A stretch of 64,000 bases of DNA from Phymatolithon calcareum (Eukaryota; Rhodophyta; Florideophyceae; Hapalidiales). A model generated the notes under the pieces. It was given only the letters and a program-made list of their open reading frames with translations. It ran no database searches and was not told where the DNA came from. Every line of letters begins with the position of its first letter. Within the stretch, counting starts at the first letter, position 1. The stretch is from NCBI GenBank assembly GCA_977006965.1, contig OZ345354.1:3162001-3226000 (forward strand), given 5' to 3'. The position numbers were made by a program, and so were the translations under genes. This document shows positions 22,124 to 32,934 of this stretch, in pieces.

Positions 22124-25100
22124 ATGGCAAATGGCCTTGCCAAAGTCAACCGTGACGTCCCTTTTCACGTCAAGGTGGAAAACTTTTCTGAGTCTCCTAT
22201 TGTCATCCCCAAGGGCATGCGCCTTGGCCACGCTCTAAAAGCGCCTTTTAACGCAGACGTCCACACCGTCGCGCTCAAGGACATAGAGGGCAAGACAGAA
22301 GCAGTCTTTGAGGACACTGACGCTAAATGCACCGAGCCACCGGAGTCCACACAGTCTGAAATGGACGTCGATCTGTCCGAGCTCACTCTGGACCAACAAG
22401 AAAAGGTCAGGGCCATGTTACGGCCGTTCTCCTCAATGTGGAGTGGGCACCTGGGTCGTGTTCACGTGACAGAACATTACATCGACTTAGTCCCCGGCTC
22501 GCGCCCGGCCTTTGCGCAGCCATACCGCACGGGCCCTGAGTCTCGAAAGATCATTCAAGAAACTGTCGACGATCTTCTGGACAAAGGCCTTGTCGAACCA
22601 GCCCGGTCAGCATGGGCTTCGCCTGTAATATTGGTCCCTAACCCAGACGGTACGAAGCGCTTCTGCGTCGACTATAGGCGACTAAACGCTATGACCCTGA
22701 AAGACCGCTACCCGCTTCCTCGCATGGAGAACTGTCTTGATAGTCTCGGGACGGCGAAGCCGTTCACCACCTTGGACTGCAACTCAGGCTTCTGGCAGAT
22801 CCCCATCGCAGAGAAGGATCAACCAAATACAGTCTTCACATGTCACGCGGGAACATTCCAATGGAAGCGTATGCCGTTTGGCCTTTGTAATGCACCGGCC
22901 TCATACCAACGCACGTTGGACATCCTCCTTGCAGGGTTCAAGTGGAAGTCCTGCCTTGTGTACATTGATGATGTCATCATCTTTTCGGAAACTTTTGACG
23001 AGCACATTGGGCACGTACGCGAGGTGTTACAGGCGCTTCAGCACGCCGGGCTGTCTCTCAAGTTGAAGAAGTGCTCATTTTTCCGGAGTACAGTGGACTG
23101 CCTTGGACATGTCGTGCGTCCAGGGATGCTTGAGGTTGCGACCAAAAACACAGCGGCCATCAAGGGCCGAGCCTTCCCAGAGACGCAGACGCAACTTCGC
23201 AGTTTTATCGGCATGTGCAACGTCTACCGTCGCTTGGTCCCGAATTTCGCTCGTGTATCTGCCCCGCTTAATAAACTTCTTGCTAAGGGCCAGTTGGCCA
23301 CGCTGCCGTCACCAAACGAGGAGCAGCTAAAGGCTTTTAATCTCCTGAAGAATGCCTTGCGAGCTCCTCCAGTCCTGCGGCTTCCACAACCGGACCTTGA
23401 GTACTCGGTAGACACGGACGCCTGCGACGAAAAAATCGGCTGTGCACTGACGCAGACGCACGCCGACGGGAAGAGATACCCTATCGGATTCTGGAGCCGT
23501 ACGTTATGTCCACCGGAGCGGAACTATAGCTCCACCGAAAGAGAGTGCCTCGCGGTCATCTGGGCAGTACAGATATTGAGGCCATACCTCGAGCACCGCC
23601 ATTTCACTGTGTACACAGGTCACCAAGCGTTGCGTTGGATATTCGATTTGTCCGAGCTCAGCGGTCGCCTCGCTAGATGGCGGCTACGCCTCTTGGAGTT
23701 CGACATGACCGTTAAGTACAAGAAGGGCACCGACAACGTTGTATCCGACGCAATTTCAAGGCTTCCAACCTTCAGGTACACTCGAGTGAAGCCTGATGTG
23801 GACATCCCGTGCTTTTTGATCGAAAAAGAACCGGATATCCGGGGCCCGGCGACGATCGCGCAATGTCAGAAGCGTGTTAATGTGTCGACATGGACGGACC
23901 TCGACTGGGATCCAGTTGATCCGCTCGAGGACGTTCCAGCAGTTGCCGCATACATGGAACATGTTTTGGCGCTCAAATCTGTCGAGGATGTACAAATATC
24001 CTTGGTCACCGTCGAGGATCTTTCAGCGGCACAGGATGCAGACGATGATTGCAGCGAGGTACGGAAGAAGATAGTCGACGGCCTTCCGACGCATTACGTA
24101 GAAGATCAACGTGGACTTCTCACAAGAGTTTCCCCAGTTGATGGGACAGTGCAGATATTGGTGCCCAAGGCCCTCCGCCAGAAAATCTTGTACTTGGCAC
24201 ACCGTACTCCGGTCGCAGGCCATCCTGGTATCACGCTGCAGTACTATACAATGCGCCGCACTTTCTACTGGCCCACCATGATGGCCGACATTCGCCATGC
24301 ATCGTCTCTCTGCCTCGAGTGCTCAGTTGAGCGCGTCGGATTGAGGTCACACAAATCGCCATTAAAGCTCTTCCCGGCAAAAGAGCCATTAGAGTTCGTC
24401 GCAATTGACATACTTGGCCCACTGCAACGGTACACGGCTGGCCATCGATTCATCTTGGTCATCACAGACCGCTTTAGCAAACTGAATAAAGTTGTGCCCT
24501 CACTGTCGCCAGTGCTATGCTCGATCATTGGGTGCTTTGTTATGGCGCTCCAAGTCGTCTATTGTCCGACAATGGGACACAGTTCACGGCGAAGATCTTC
24601 CAGCATATGTGCACAACGCTCGGCGTCAAGAATCTTTTCACGACGACGTACCACCCTCAAACAAACGGGCAAACCGAGCGATTCAATCGCACATTGCTGG
24701 CCGGTCTTCGGGCCTTTGTGGCAGAACATCCACGGATGTGGCACGAGTATGCCGGCTCACTTGCGTACGCATATAACACGCAGGTGCACAGTACGACAGG
24801 CCTTCCGCCATTTGCGTTGGTACTCGCACGCAATCCGGATCCCATGGTCCCCCGGCAAGATTCGCCAGTTGGAGACGAAATAACACCAGTAAAAGCTCGA
24901 GAACGCTTTCGCGCCCGGTTAGACCGATTGGTTTCCATCCCTATTTCCAATACGACGCGTAACCAAGAGCGCATGAAGCGGAATTTCGACGCGTGCATCA
25001 GGCCTTCTCGACAACCACGCATCGGCGATCGCGTCTACTTGGAGCGCCAAGGACCGTCAGCTGATGACACGTCCGGAATCCTTCGTCGCCACAAACTGCA

Positions 25101-25641
25101 GCCCAAGGCAGAAGGACCATATGAAGTCATTGGTGCATCATCCCACACAGTCACGATCAATCGAGACGGTCTGAACGAGACCGTATCCCTGGATCGTACG
25201 ACGTTAGCGCCTCAATCTCAAAGCTCCTCGCAGGAAGTCGAGCCCTCTTCACTCGCGAGCAATAGCGGCCCCATGAGTTCCGGCCCTTCAAGGCCTAACC
25301 CCAGTACAGATCCACCGAGAATCTTACGGCGTTCGCCTCGCCAGTCTGCACAGTCTTCCAAATTGGAAAGCCAACCGTCGAGGCCCGAGACGGCCAAGTC
25401 TGCCATCAATGAGCATCCACGCGAACTTCGTACACCGCATACACAGGAATCACCTCAAGAGCACGTTGTCGATCGCATCGTCGACTATGACAAAGGTGAC
25501 ATGACGTTCCGCGTTCGGTGGTATGGATATGCTCCTGAAGAAGACACTTGGGAATCTCCAGGATGCTTGCCATACAATCTTGTTGCCGCATACTTCCGTC
25601 GTGAGAAGCGAAAGATTCCTCGTGACATGCGTAAGCTTTGA
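22124..25641 (+). pseudogene. pol of the inner Ty3 element: RT, RNase H, integrase, chromodomain
   Basis: RT spans about 22540-23110 (SAWASPVILVPNPDGTKRF, YIDD at 22961-22972). RNase H follows at about 23400-23640 (VDTDACDEKIG, then YTGHQALRW). The integrase zinc site (HRTPVAGH...CLEC) is near 24200-24330 and its core starts at FVAIDILGP. A frameshift at about 24490-24515 moves the reading to the frame of 24517-25641, where LSDNGTQF and TYHPQTNGQTERFN continue the core. The protein ends with a chromodomain near 25462-25600 (VDRIVDYDKGD, FRVRWYGYAPEEDTWE), placing it among chromoviruses. Chromodomains of this type guide integration to marked chromatin. The single shift makes this copy defective. 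Confidence 0.88.
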
Positions 25642-26127
25642 GCATAAGATCTTGGCCACACGGCCACTTAATGGGCAGACGGCGAAATCCCGCTTTCTTT
25701 CGTTTATGGCTCATCAACACGTCCGGCCGCCGCAAATTCCTGGCCTTTCTGTTCGGCACCTGGGCGACGGGGTGTATACGGTCAACAAGGCATAGGTCAC
25801 CTCGGTAAATCACCAACATCGTGCAGGCGCGGCAATTTTTTCGGCCAACCGCAAAGCCAAATTTTTACCGATGGGTTTCGCTGTCATGAAAACGTGGACA
25901 GGAATACGTGGCAATTTCATGTAACCCTGACGAAACCTAAATTGCATATGGCCAAAGGGCACCTAGCTTCAGTACGCAAACAACAACAAAAGCACCCAGA
26001 CGCGAATGGCAAAACGCTCTATACCCGGCCACGCGGTCTCGGCGCCCCACGCCGAGCGACACGGTGCGTCGCGAAGTAACAGAGGGACAGGACCCTCTCG
26101 GCCGCAGCACGGGCCCCCGGCACCGAT

Positions 26128-27525
26128 TCAACTTGCCGTGCATGCTCCATCCGGCTCGATTTCGACGAAGACCTCTGCAGGTTCAGCCACCTGGCCTTTT
26201 ACAGGAATGCTTACCGGCGGAGAATTCATCGCCAGAGGTGAAGTACGCCCTGATTGTCTCAATGCACGTGGAACCTCCCACTCTGCTCGAGTGGTGGACT
26301 CAAGAGACGCGAACAAAATCCCCTCCCATCCGCCGGGAACGACTCCCTTTCCAGTGTTTCGAATGCGATAGGAAGACAGATCACCTCTAAGTCGGGCTCC
26401 TCGTGCATCGTCTCTTTCCCCGCCGCGCATTACATTCGGAACAAGTGGTCGCCACGTGGCCGTGTCGAACGGTACGAAGTCCCCGGACGCGAACAACGGC
26501 GCATGTACGTCGTTTCGTCTCGGCCGTCGACTCTGTGCTGGATCCACCTTAGACCATCGCACGTCTCGCACAGCATCCAGCAGCGCGTCAACTCTTTGGC
26601 CCTTCTTGGCGTCTCCGCCACATAGGCCAACCCCTCCAATGCGCGACATCCCCTCTAGTAAGGCAGGCGGAACCCACCACAAGCGCCCACGACGGCCATC
26701 TCCCGCCTCCGCCAACAGTTCCACAGCAACTGCGCGGGCCCATTGGCCGAAGAAGGCCGCTCAAATTGCATGATTTAAAGCGCCGCGCTCGGTGGCTGTT
26801 CCCGTAGAAATGTACGGCGCCTCGGCCATTAAAACGCCCCATACCTGGCAAACTAATGGTGTCGCAGGGCAGAACCCATGCGGTACCTCGAAGGATGACC
26901 AGCTGCTCGGCAATCGTACGTACATGCCCCTCGTGACGGCTTCCGGCGTCAATACGTCCCCCTCGACATGAGCCTCCTCGAGGAATGCGCCCTGTTCGTG
27001 GCGCCAACGGCGGACATCACGCTTGCGGCGAGAAAATGGCCGATTACACCCATTATGAGGACATGCCAACTCATTGGGGAAATCCAGTCCATCAAGGACG
27101 CGGCCATCGAACTGGGCCAGCGATAAGCACCACTGGAGGTCGGCCATCTTCCAGAAGAAGGATGTGACCCAGCGCTGCTCTGATAGGGTGTCGGCGCTCG
27201 TCACATCGGCCTCTGCCCAACTTGGCAATGGAATTGGTCTACTTAACCGCGAGGCCCTGACGGCTAATTTACAATCCCTCCTCCAGCCACGCGGTGCCTT
27301 AAACCGAACTCCGATTCCAGGGTGTTCGAGGGCCATATTTCTCGAAACGCGCACTTGCCAAACGCACGAGGCCTGCATGGCCAACGATATTTCGATCCCG
27401 AATCGCCGCGCAACGGGGCAGACCTCCATTGTCAATGTTTGCACTCCACGCCGCTTCAGCTCACTGTCCGCGCCGAAGCCCCACGGAAGACTCAGAGCGT
27501 TTTCACTCGCCTGGAACGCCCTCAC
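26128..27525 (-). pseudogene. Long antisense frame near the 3' LTR of the inner Ty3 element
   Basis: One minus-strand frame is open from the 3' LTR boundary down to 26128 with a single stop (TGA, 26761-26763): 254 codons before it and about 210 after. The track-like start at 27525 is GTG; the frame is open further up into the LTR and the first ATG inside is 27427-27429. A Cys/His cluster at about 26985-27066 (CPHNGCNRPFSRR, then WRHEQG) looks like a degenerate zinc finger. The downstream half is Gly/Arg-rich but globular-looking. Sense strand frames here are short. Antisense genes near the 3' LTR are known from some plant Tat-lineage elements such as Grande. The product is unknown. Confidence 0.45.
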
Positions 27526-27530
27526 GTCTG

Positions 27531-27543
27531 GAGAGGGGGGTGG
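27531..27543 (+). other. Polypurine tract of the inner Ty3 element
   Basis: GAGAGGGGGGTGG directly precedes the 3' LTR, as expected for plus-strand priming. Confidence 0.75.
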
Positions 27544-28121
27544 TGTAGTATACCGCGTTTTCCCTGGATAGTTTTCGAACCTAGGCCCCTATGGCCATTG
27601 CACACGTGTACACTCACACGTATATGCGCGTGATGATAGTACAGTACACCCATGAATCCCTTATGATAGATATGATAGTTAGATATGAGAATATTCGCCT
27701 TACAGCGCTCGGTTTGTCGATGAGTGCTGTAAGCGGCCGACGGTTATTTAGGACGGTCAGCGAGCCGACTGGTAAAACAACAAACCTTTTCGGAACAAGC
27801 TTGGCTTCTGGAGGGATGACTACGGGTCCACCATCCGGACTCCTCGCCGTTCCACTCGGCTTGGCCATCAAACGGCCTTGCCCCATTCTCGAGCTGGGCG
27901 CTTCCAGGCGAGGAAGCGCTACCTCTAACCTGCGCCCACGGCACTTGCTCGTGCGTCGTCGCTAACGCGCGCCGCACAGTGTGCGCCACAGCACTCCGGC
28001 CCTTCTTGCGGCCACCCAATATACAGTCAAACCCCCAGACGCTCTGCCACCCATCTTGGCGCCTTGGGATGCAATCCCAAGGCCCCCGTATAGCGTCCCG
28101 TCAGCCGACCGTTATTCTACA
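27544..28121 (+). repeat. 3' LTR of the inner Ty3 element
   Basis: 578 bp, about 12 substitutions from the 5' copy by eye and no length difference. It is followed by the TCCAC duplication. Confidence 0.92.
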
Positions 28122-30694
28122 TCCACTTCCACGCATAGACGAGATTTTAGACCAACTCTCTACAGCCAAGTACTTCACGAAGATCGACCTAAGAAGCGGA
28201 TATCACCAAATCCGCCTTAACGAAGAATCTATTCCGCTCACCGCATTTCAAGGTATGGGCATTTCGAGTTCCAAGTCCTACCGTTCGGACTCACCAATGC
28301 GCCGGCTACTTTCATGTCACTCATGAACGAAGTTTTTTCGAGTATCTCGACAAATTCATCACCGTATACCTCGACGACATACTCATCTACAGCAGCACGT
28401 GGAAGGACCATCTAGACCACATAATAAATGTCTTGAAACTCCGAAGGAAGCAGAAACTCTACGCTAAACTATCGAAATGCTGCTTTGGAGCCCAAGAAGT
28501 AGAGTACCTCGGTTTCATCCTAAGGCCCTCTGGCGTAGCCATCAACCCCCATAAGACCAAAGCTATAGATGATTGGCCAACGCCGACCTCCAAGAAAGAC
28601 GTACAATCCTTCCTAGGATTGGTGAACTATTACAGACGTTTCATAGAAGACTGCTCCAAGATATCAAAACCAGTGACAGAGCTTACAAAAGATGGTCCAT
28701 TCGTATGGACCAAGGAAACAGAACATGCTTTTCTAAACCTGAAAAAGAAGGTCACCTCAGCCCCAGTATTGCAAACCTTCCACCCTGAATATCCCGTCAT
28801 CGTAACCACGGACGCGTCAAAGAAAGCCATAGGAGCTGTTCTAGAACAAGATGGACCTAGCGGACGTCGTACTGTCGCGTTTACATCACGTACGCTAAAT
28901 AAGTCAGACCAGAATTACGCCGCTCATGACCTCGAACTATTAGCTATTGTTGATACCCTTCGGGCATGGAGATGTTACCTTCATGGACGGACGTTTACAG
29001 TCCAGAGTGATCATCACCCCTAAGATATCTCCAAACCCAAGAGCATCTGTCTCCGAGACGGGTTCGCTGGGTAGAACGCCTAGTAGAGTTCGATTTCTCC
29101 ATAGCGTACATCAAAGGAAAATCGAGCAGAATCGCGGATGCGCTTTCAAGAGCACCCAAAGACCCCCCAAAGAATTCCGAGTATGCTAACGATTTACTCA
29201 AATCCCTGTTGGAAAAGACATTCCAAGCCAACTCTATCTCCACCACTGCACCTGGGCCCGACATAGTGAATAAGTTGGGAGTTGAATACGCACAAGACCC
29301 CGAGTTCAAGGCCATGTTTGAGAACCCAAAAGAACCCTTCGAAGTCAAGGACGGCCTTCTTCTCTATCGAGATAGGAGACTTTGTGTTCCGATTAGACAA
29401 TTTCGTTTGAACCTACTACATGACCATCATACCACCCCAAGCACTGGTTATTTAGGTGAAACGAAGGCAAGGCACCGACTCCAACCGTTCTACTACTGGA
29501 AATCCATGCGCGATACCATCCACGATTATGTCCAAGGTTGTCGCATCTGCCAACAAACTAAAGCAAGAAACCACAAGCCTTTTAGTTTTCTACAGCCACT
29601 AGACCCACCCGATACTAAGTGGACCACCATCACGATGGATTTCATAACACCTCTTCCGAAAACGCGTCGGAAAAACGTTGGAATTCTTAACGTTGTCGAC
29701 AAATTTTCGAAGATGATTCGCTCCATAGCAATTCCAGAGAATGTAGACGCTGTTCAAGTAGCCAAACTATTCAAGGAACACATCTACCGAAACCATGGAC
29801 TCCCTCAGAAAATCATTTCTGACAGAGACACCATTTTTATGAGCAAGTTCTGGAAAACGCTGTTCAAACTCCTAGGAACCAAGATTGCACCCTCCACCGC
29901 ATACCACCCACAGACCGATGGCCAGTCCGAAATAGCCAATAGAAAGGTCGAGGAAATGATCCCGAGCCTTTGCAAATTTCAGGAAAAACAACTGGGACGA
30001 TCATTTAGTAGACTTTGAAGTGGCTTAAAACTCCGCCGTTCATAGCACTACTCTATATAGTCCCTTCTACCTGAATTACGGTATCAATCCAAAAACCATT
30101 CCGATTCAGACTCTCTCTTCGAACAACCCCTCCGTAAATGCTTTCCTTAAAGAAATACAGGATACGATAAAGTACGCGTACGAAAACATCCAGAAGCAAA
30201 ATGCTAAGATGGCTGAATACGCTAATAAGTCTCGTCTTCCGTACAATTTTTCCATCAACGACAAGGTATGGCTTTCCACAAGAAATCTCTCTCTAGAAGA
30301 AGGAACGGGATCCCGTAAACTGCACCCCAAGTTTCGTGGACCGTTCGTTATCACCAAGAAAATCAACGATGTCGCATTCAAATTGGACATTTCCGCACCA
30401 ATGAAACAACGCGGCATCCACGATACGTTTCATGTAAGCCTACTTAAGCCGTTTGTGCAAGACGTATTTCCCCAGGACCCTGTCCCAGAGCCGGCCGTCA
30501 TTTTCGCTGACGGTTACCAAGAGTACGAAGTGGAGAAGATCCTCGCGCATCGTAAGCGCCGAGAAAAAACACAATACTTCGTTAAGTGGAAAGGATATCC
30601 TGACCACGAAAACACATGGCAGAGTCCCGAAGACCTCCGAAATTCACAAGAAGCACTCAAAGAATACCAAGAATCGAGACGATTCTCGTCTTAG
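28122..30694 (+). pseudogene. pol of the outer Ty3 element, second part (RT, RNase H, integrase, chromodomain)
   Basis: RT resumes with [12 protein letters not shown], shifts frame near 28250, and shows YLDD at 28367-28378. The thumb and RNase H run to SDHHP (stop at 29023), expected to continue in another frame. Integrase covers about 29209-30018 (zinc site HHTTP...CRICQQTK, core WTTITMDFITPLP and AYHPQTDGQSE). A last shift leads to 30209-30694, with a GPF-type linker (HPKFRGPFVI) and a chromodomain near 30526-30650 (VEKILAHRKR, YFVKWKGYPDHENTW). At least four frame breaks make it inactive. Confidence 0.88.
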
Positions 30695-30704
30695 GGGGGA
30701 GAGA
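30693..30704 (+). other. Polypurine tract of the outer Ty3 element
   Basis: AGGGGGGAGAGA abuts the 3' LTR and overlaps the pol stop codon. Confidence 0.8.
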
Positions 30705-31086
30705 TGTGGCGTCCAACGCCACTATCGCACCCTCCATTTCCTATATTACTAGTTCCCTTCAAATTGTCATTACAGCTTGCATTTACAGCAAGCCGTTACA
30801 GATAGCATTACAATCATTACAGTACGGTAGGTTTCCATGCGTAGTTACACCATGAAGGATCACCAAGGGCAAACCCTAGAACTCCTCTTTATCATACATT
30901 TGACACTGAGTATCAAATGTATGATAGACAGATGAATTATTCCATTGATCCATTTCATATTGCCAAGTCATCTTTGATCCAATTCTTTTTCTATAAAGGT
31001 CGCCGCTTCGCGGCGCCCTCGGCGTTTTGCCAGGGAACAACCCGACCACAACCAGTGTGCCAACTTGTGCGATTAACAACCCCACA
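30705..31086 (+). repeat. 3' LTR of the outer Ty3 element
   Basis: 382 bp, TGTGG...CACA. About 11 substitutions and four small indels from the 5' copy by eye. The ACGGG duplication follows. Confidence 0.92.
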
Positions 31087-32062
31087 ACGGGGCGGTATCC
31101 TCGGTATTGATGGTGCTACCAACGTGCACTCCAAGTCAATGTGTAACGTCATCGTGCATACTCCGGTTCCTTATTTCATTGAGTACCTGCGCTCAGACTT
31201 GAAAAGGGAAACCACGGGTAATGTCATTCTCAAACTTCAGGACACATTGTCTCGATTGGATGAAATAGTCGGTATTAAGTGCTGCTTTGCTTTTATTGCA
31301 GATTCATGCAACAGCATGCGTGACGTCAGACGAGGTGGTACAGAAAAAAGAATGTTCAAGTGGGCGTATGGCTGCGTCGCACACAGTCTTCACAATTTTA
31401 GTGAAGCTACCGGCAAAGAGTTTGTTTTTGCAGAAGCTGTGAAGGACTGGCTTTACATATCCAGAACAGTCAAGAACATCGGCATGATTCGAAAATTTTT
31501 CGAACAGATATGCCTTCGAAAAGACCACCGACCTTTGAGTATGATATTGTACTCCAAAACCCACTGGTCTTCTGTCAATTTAATGTTTTCTCGGCTTCAA
31601 CGCCTGAAGTCCATTCTCACCTATTTGCCGTACACCGTATTACATGACAAAAAAGACCTCGGAATCGATGAGAACTTCAATTTGGCGACTGCATTTCAGA
31701 GCACTACTACGTCCAACCCATTGTGGATATCGGTTCAGCGCAGTATCGAAATGTTTGATCCTATATGCAAATGCATTGGCCTATTAGAGAGCACTTCCTC
31801 AACAATGTCGACTGCATATGTCTGCTTCCTGTTTCTCAGAGTTCATATTTCGAGGGCATCTGCTCTAACCGCAGCTCAAAAGAGCACCCTAGACGCTCGC
31901 TTGATGGACCAGTGGGGTCGTATTTACTCACCAGTACATGCTCTGGCTTACAAATGTGATCCGTTTTTTCAGACATGTTTACCGATACTGTTCGGAACTT
32001 TGGCCCTTCATTTATCCCGCTTGGCAACAGAGATTTATCTGAGCAATGTCGCTGGGCTTTGA
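31087..32062 (+). pseudogene. hAT transposase, catalytic (DUF659) part
   Basis: The frame is open for 325 codons after the Ty3 LTR. It contains the DUF659/hAT blocks GILGIDGATNVHSKS (first catalytic Asp), FAFIADSCNSMRDVRR (second Asp), and YGCVAHSLHNFSEATG (the conserved C-x2-H region). It stops at TGA 32060-32062 after LATEIYLSNVAGL, short of the usual C-terminal hAT dimerisation segment. With the broken N-terminal half 15.8 kb upstream, it cannot be active. No codon in this half is broken, so the decay here is mild. Confidence 0.8.
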
Positions 32063-32174
32063 AACTCATCACAAAATAAACATAAAAAATTAGGATGTTC
32101 GTTACATTCCGATATGCAATGAGTGACACGATGATGAGTTCTTGCCGCGTGTCGATTATAACTGATGTATAACT

Positions 32175-32217
32175 AACGTCATTATATCTAATGACGTTTT
32201 CTAACGCTAGAAAACGT
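32175..32217. repeat. Two short hairpins near the hAT right end
   Basis: AACGTCATTA-TATC-TAATGACGTT (32175-32198) overlaps ACGTTTTCTA-ACGC-TAGAAAACGT (32194-32217). Related TTTCTAACGTCAG follows. These may be subterminal transposase-binding repeats of the hAT element. Confidence 0.45.
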
Positions 32218-32518
32218 TCGATTTTCTAACGTCAGAATAACTAACCATTGTATAATACAAACAGAAGAACCGGTTGAATTTTGAGATCACGCAATGTACA
32301 GTCAACCCTCGATAACTGGATGGCTTCGGTCGGGGAGTCAGAAATCCAGATATCGAGGATATTCCAGGAGTGAATTCATATCATATCGCAAAGACTACAC
32401 GTGTAGCTCAGCCGCCCATGTGGCAGAGGCAGCCGACGTGTTGTGGCAATCGATGCCGACACACTGCGCGAATCTGAGAATCCAGGGAGCAGAGAAGCGG
32501 ATGGTGATGCGATAGTAT

Positions 32519-32931
32519 TGTTGAATGTGAGAAGTCGAAGACGGATTGTTCGACTGGTATGAGTAGAATATTATGATTATGTTTTTAGGTGCCTCGTGTT
32601 GCAACCGGAGATACAAGGTGAGTAGGCTCCTGTGGCAGGAAACGAACGAGGAATGATCGAATGGTGACAATTAATCTCGCACCTGCCGAGCAGCGGACAA
32701 CTGCTCAAGCCGGGGACCTGACAGGGCATAAGAATGCGAAAACAGATTGGGCGACGAGGAGGAAAAAGGGGCCTCTGGGGGAGAGAGAAGTAAAGCTCTT
32801 TTTATTGAGGAAGGTCACATTCTGAGTCTGTGGTACGTTCTGCGCGAGCTCGGTGCCTCGCGAGAGCGTCTGCGATTGCCACTGGCTTCTCGGAGGACAG
32901 GCTCCTCCGCCGTGACGCTTGGCCTTTAACA
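32519..32931 (+). repeat. 5' LTR of the copia element
   Basis: 413 bp, identical to 37989-38401. Confidence 0.95.
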
Positions 32932-32934
32932 GTT

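Larger units (their letters stand above)
18452..28121 (+). mobile_element. Inner Ty3-type LTR retrotransposon nested in the outer one
   Basis: 9,670 bp with two 578-bp LTRs (TGTAG...CTACA) and a TCCAC target duplication at 18447-18451 and 28122-28126. Order: gag with knuckle, protease, RT, RNase H, integrase, chromodomain, then about 1.9 kb without sense coding but with a long antisense frame, polypurine tract and LTR. LTRs differ at about 12 of 578 positions by eye, fewer per base than those of the outer element, which agrees with later insertion. One stop in gag and frameshifts in pol suggest it is no longer autonomous. Confidence 0.92.
15313..31086 (+). mobile_element. Outer Ty3-type chromovirus (interrupted by a second Ty3 element)
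   Basis: It is bounded by 381/382-bp LTRs beginning TGTG and ending CACA, with ACGGG duplicated on both sides. Order: LTR, primer-binding site, zinc-finger leader frame, gag, protease, RT, RNase H, integrase, chromodomain, polypurine tract, LTR. The inner element 18452-28121 sits inside its RT. Without it, the element is about 6.1 kb. By eye the LTRs differ at about 11 positions plus four indels. Several stops and shifts in gag and pol make it dead. Confidence 0.9.
14860..32062 (+). mobile_element. hAT-family DNA transposon, split by nested Ty3 elements
   Basis: An N-terminal BED-finger piece (14860-15307) and a DUF659/hAT catalytic piece (31087-32062) flank a Ty3 retrotransposon that carries a 5-bp ACGGG duplication at 15308-15312 and 31087-31091. 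Removing the insert makes the two halves adjacent on one strand, one base out of frame. I could not define the hAT terminal repeats or its 8-bp duplication; the left end probably lies between 14796 and 14860 and the right end between 32063 and 32298. Confidence 0.75.

Noticed and set aside
30917-31086. Start of the 381-codon hAT frame inside the Ty3 LTR
   Set aside because: The first 57 codons are LTR sequence read through by chance; the hAT coding part starts only after the target duplication.
32830-32934. Earlier opening of the copia gag frame within the LTR
   Set aside because: It opens at a non-ATG codon inside the LTR; the first ATG after the LTR is 32935.
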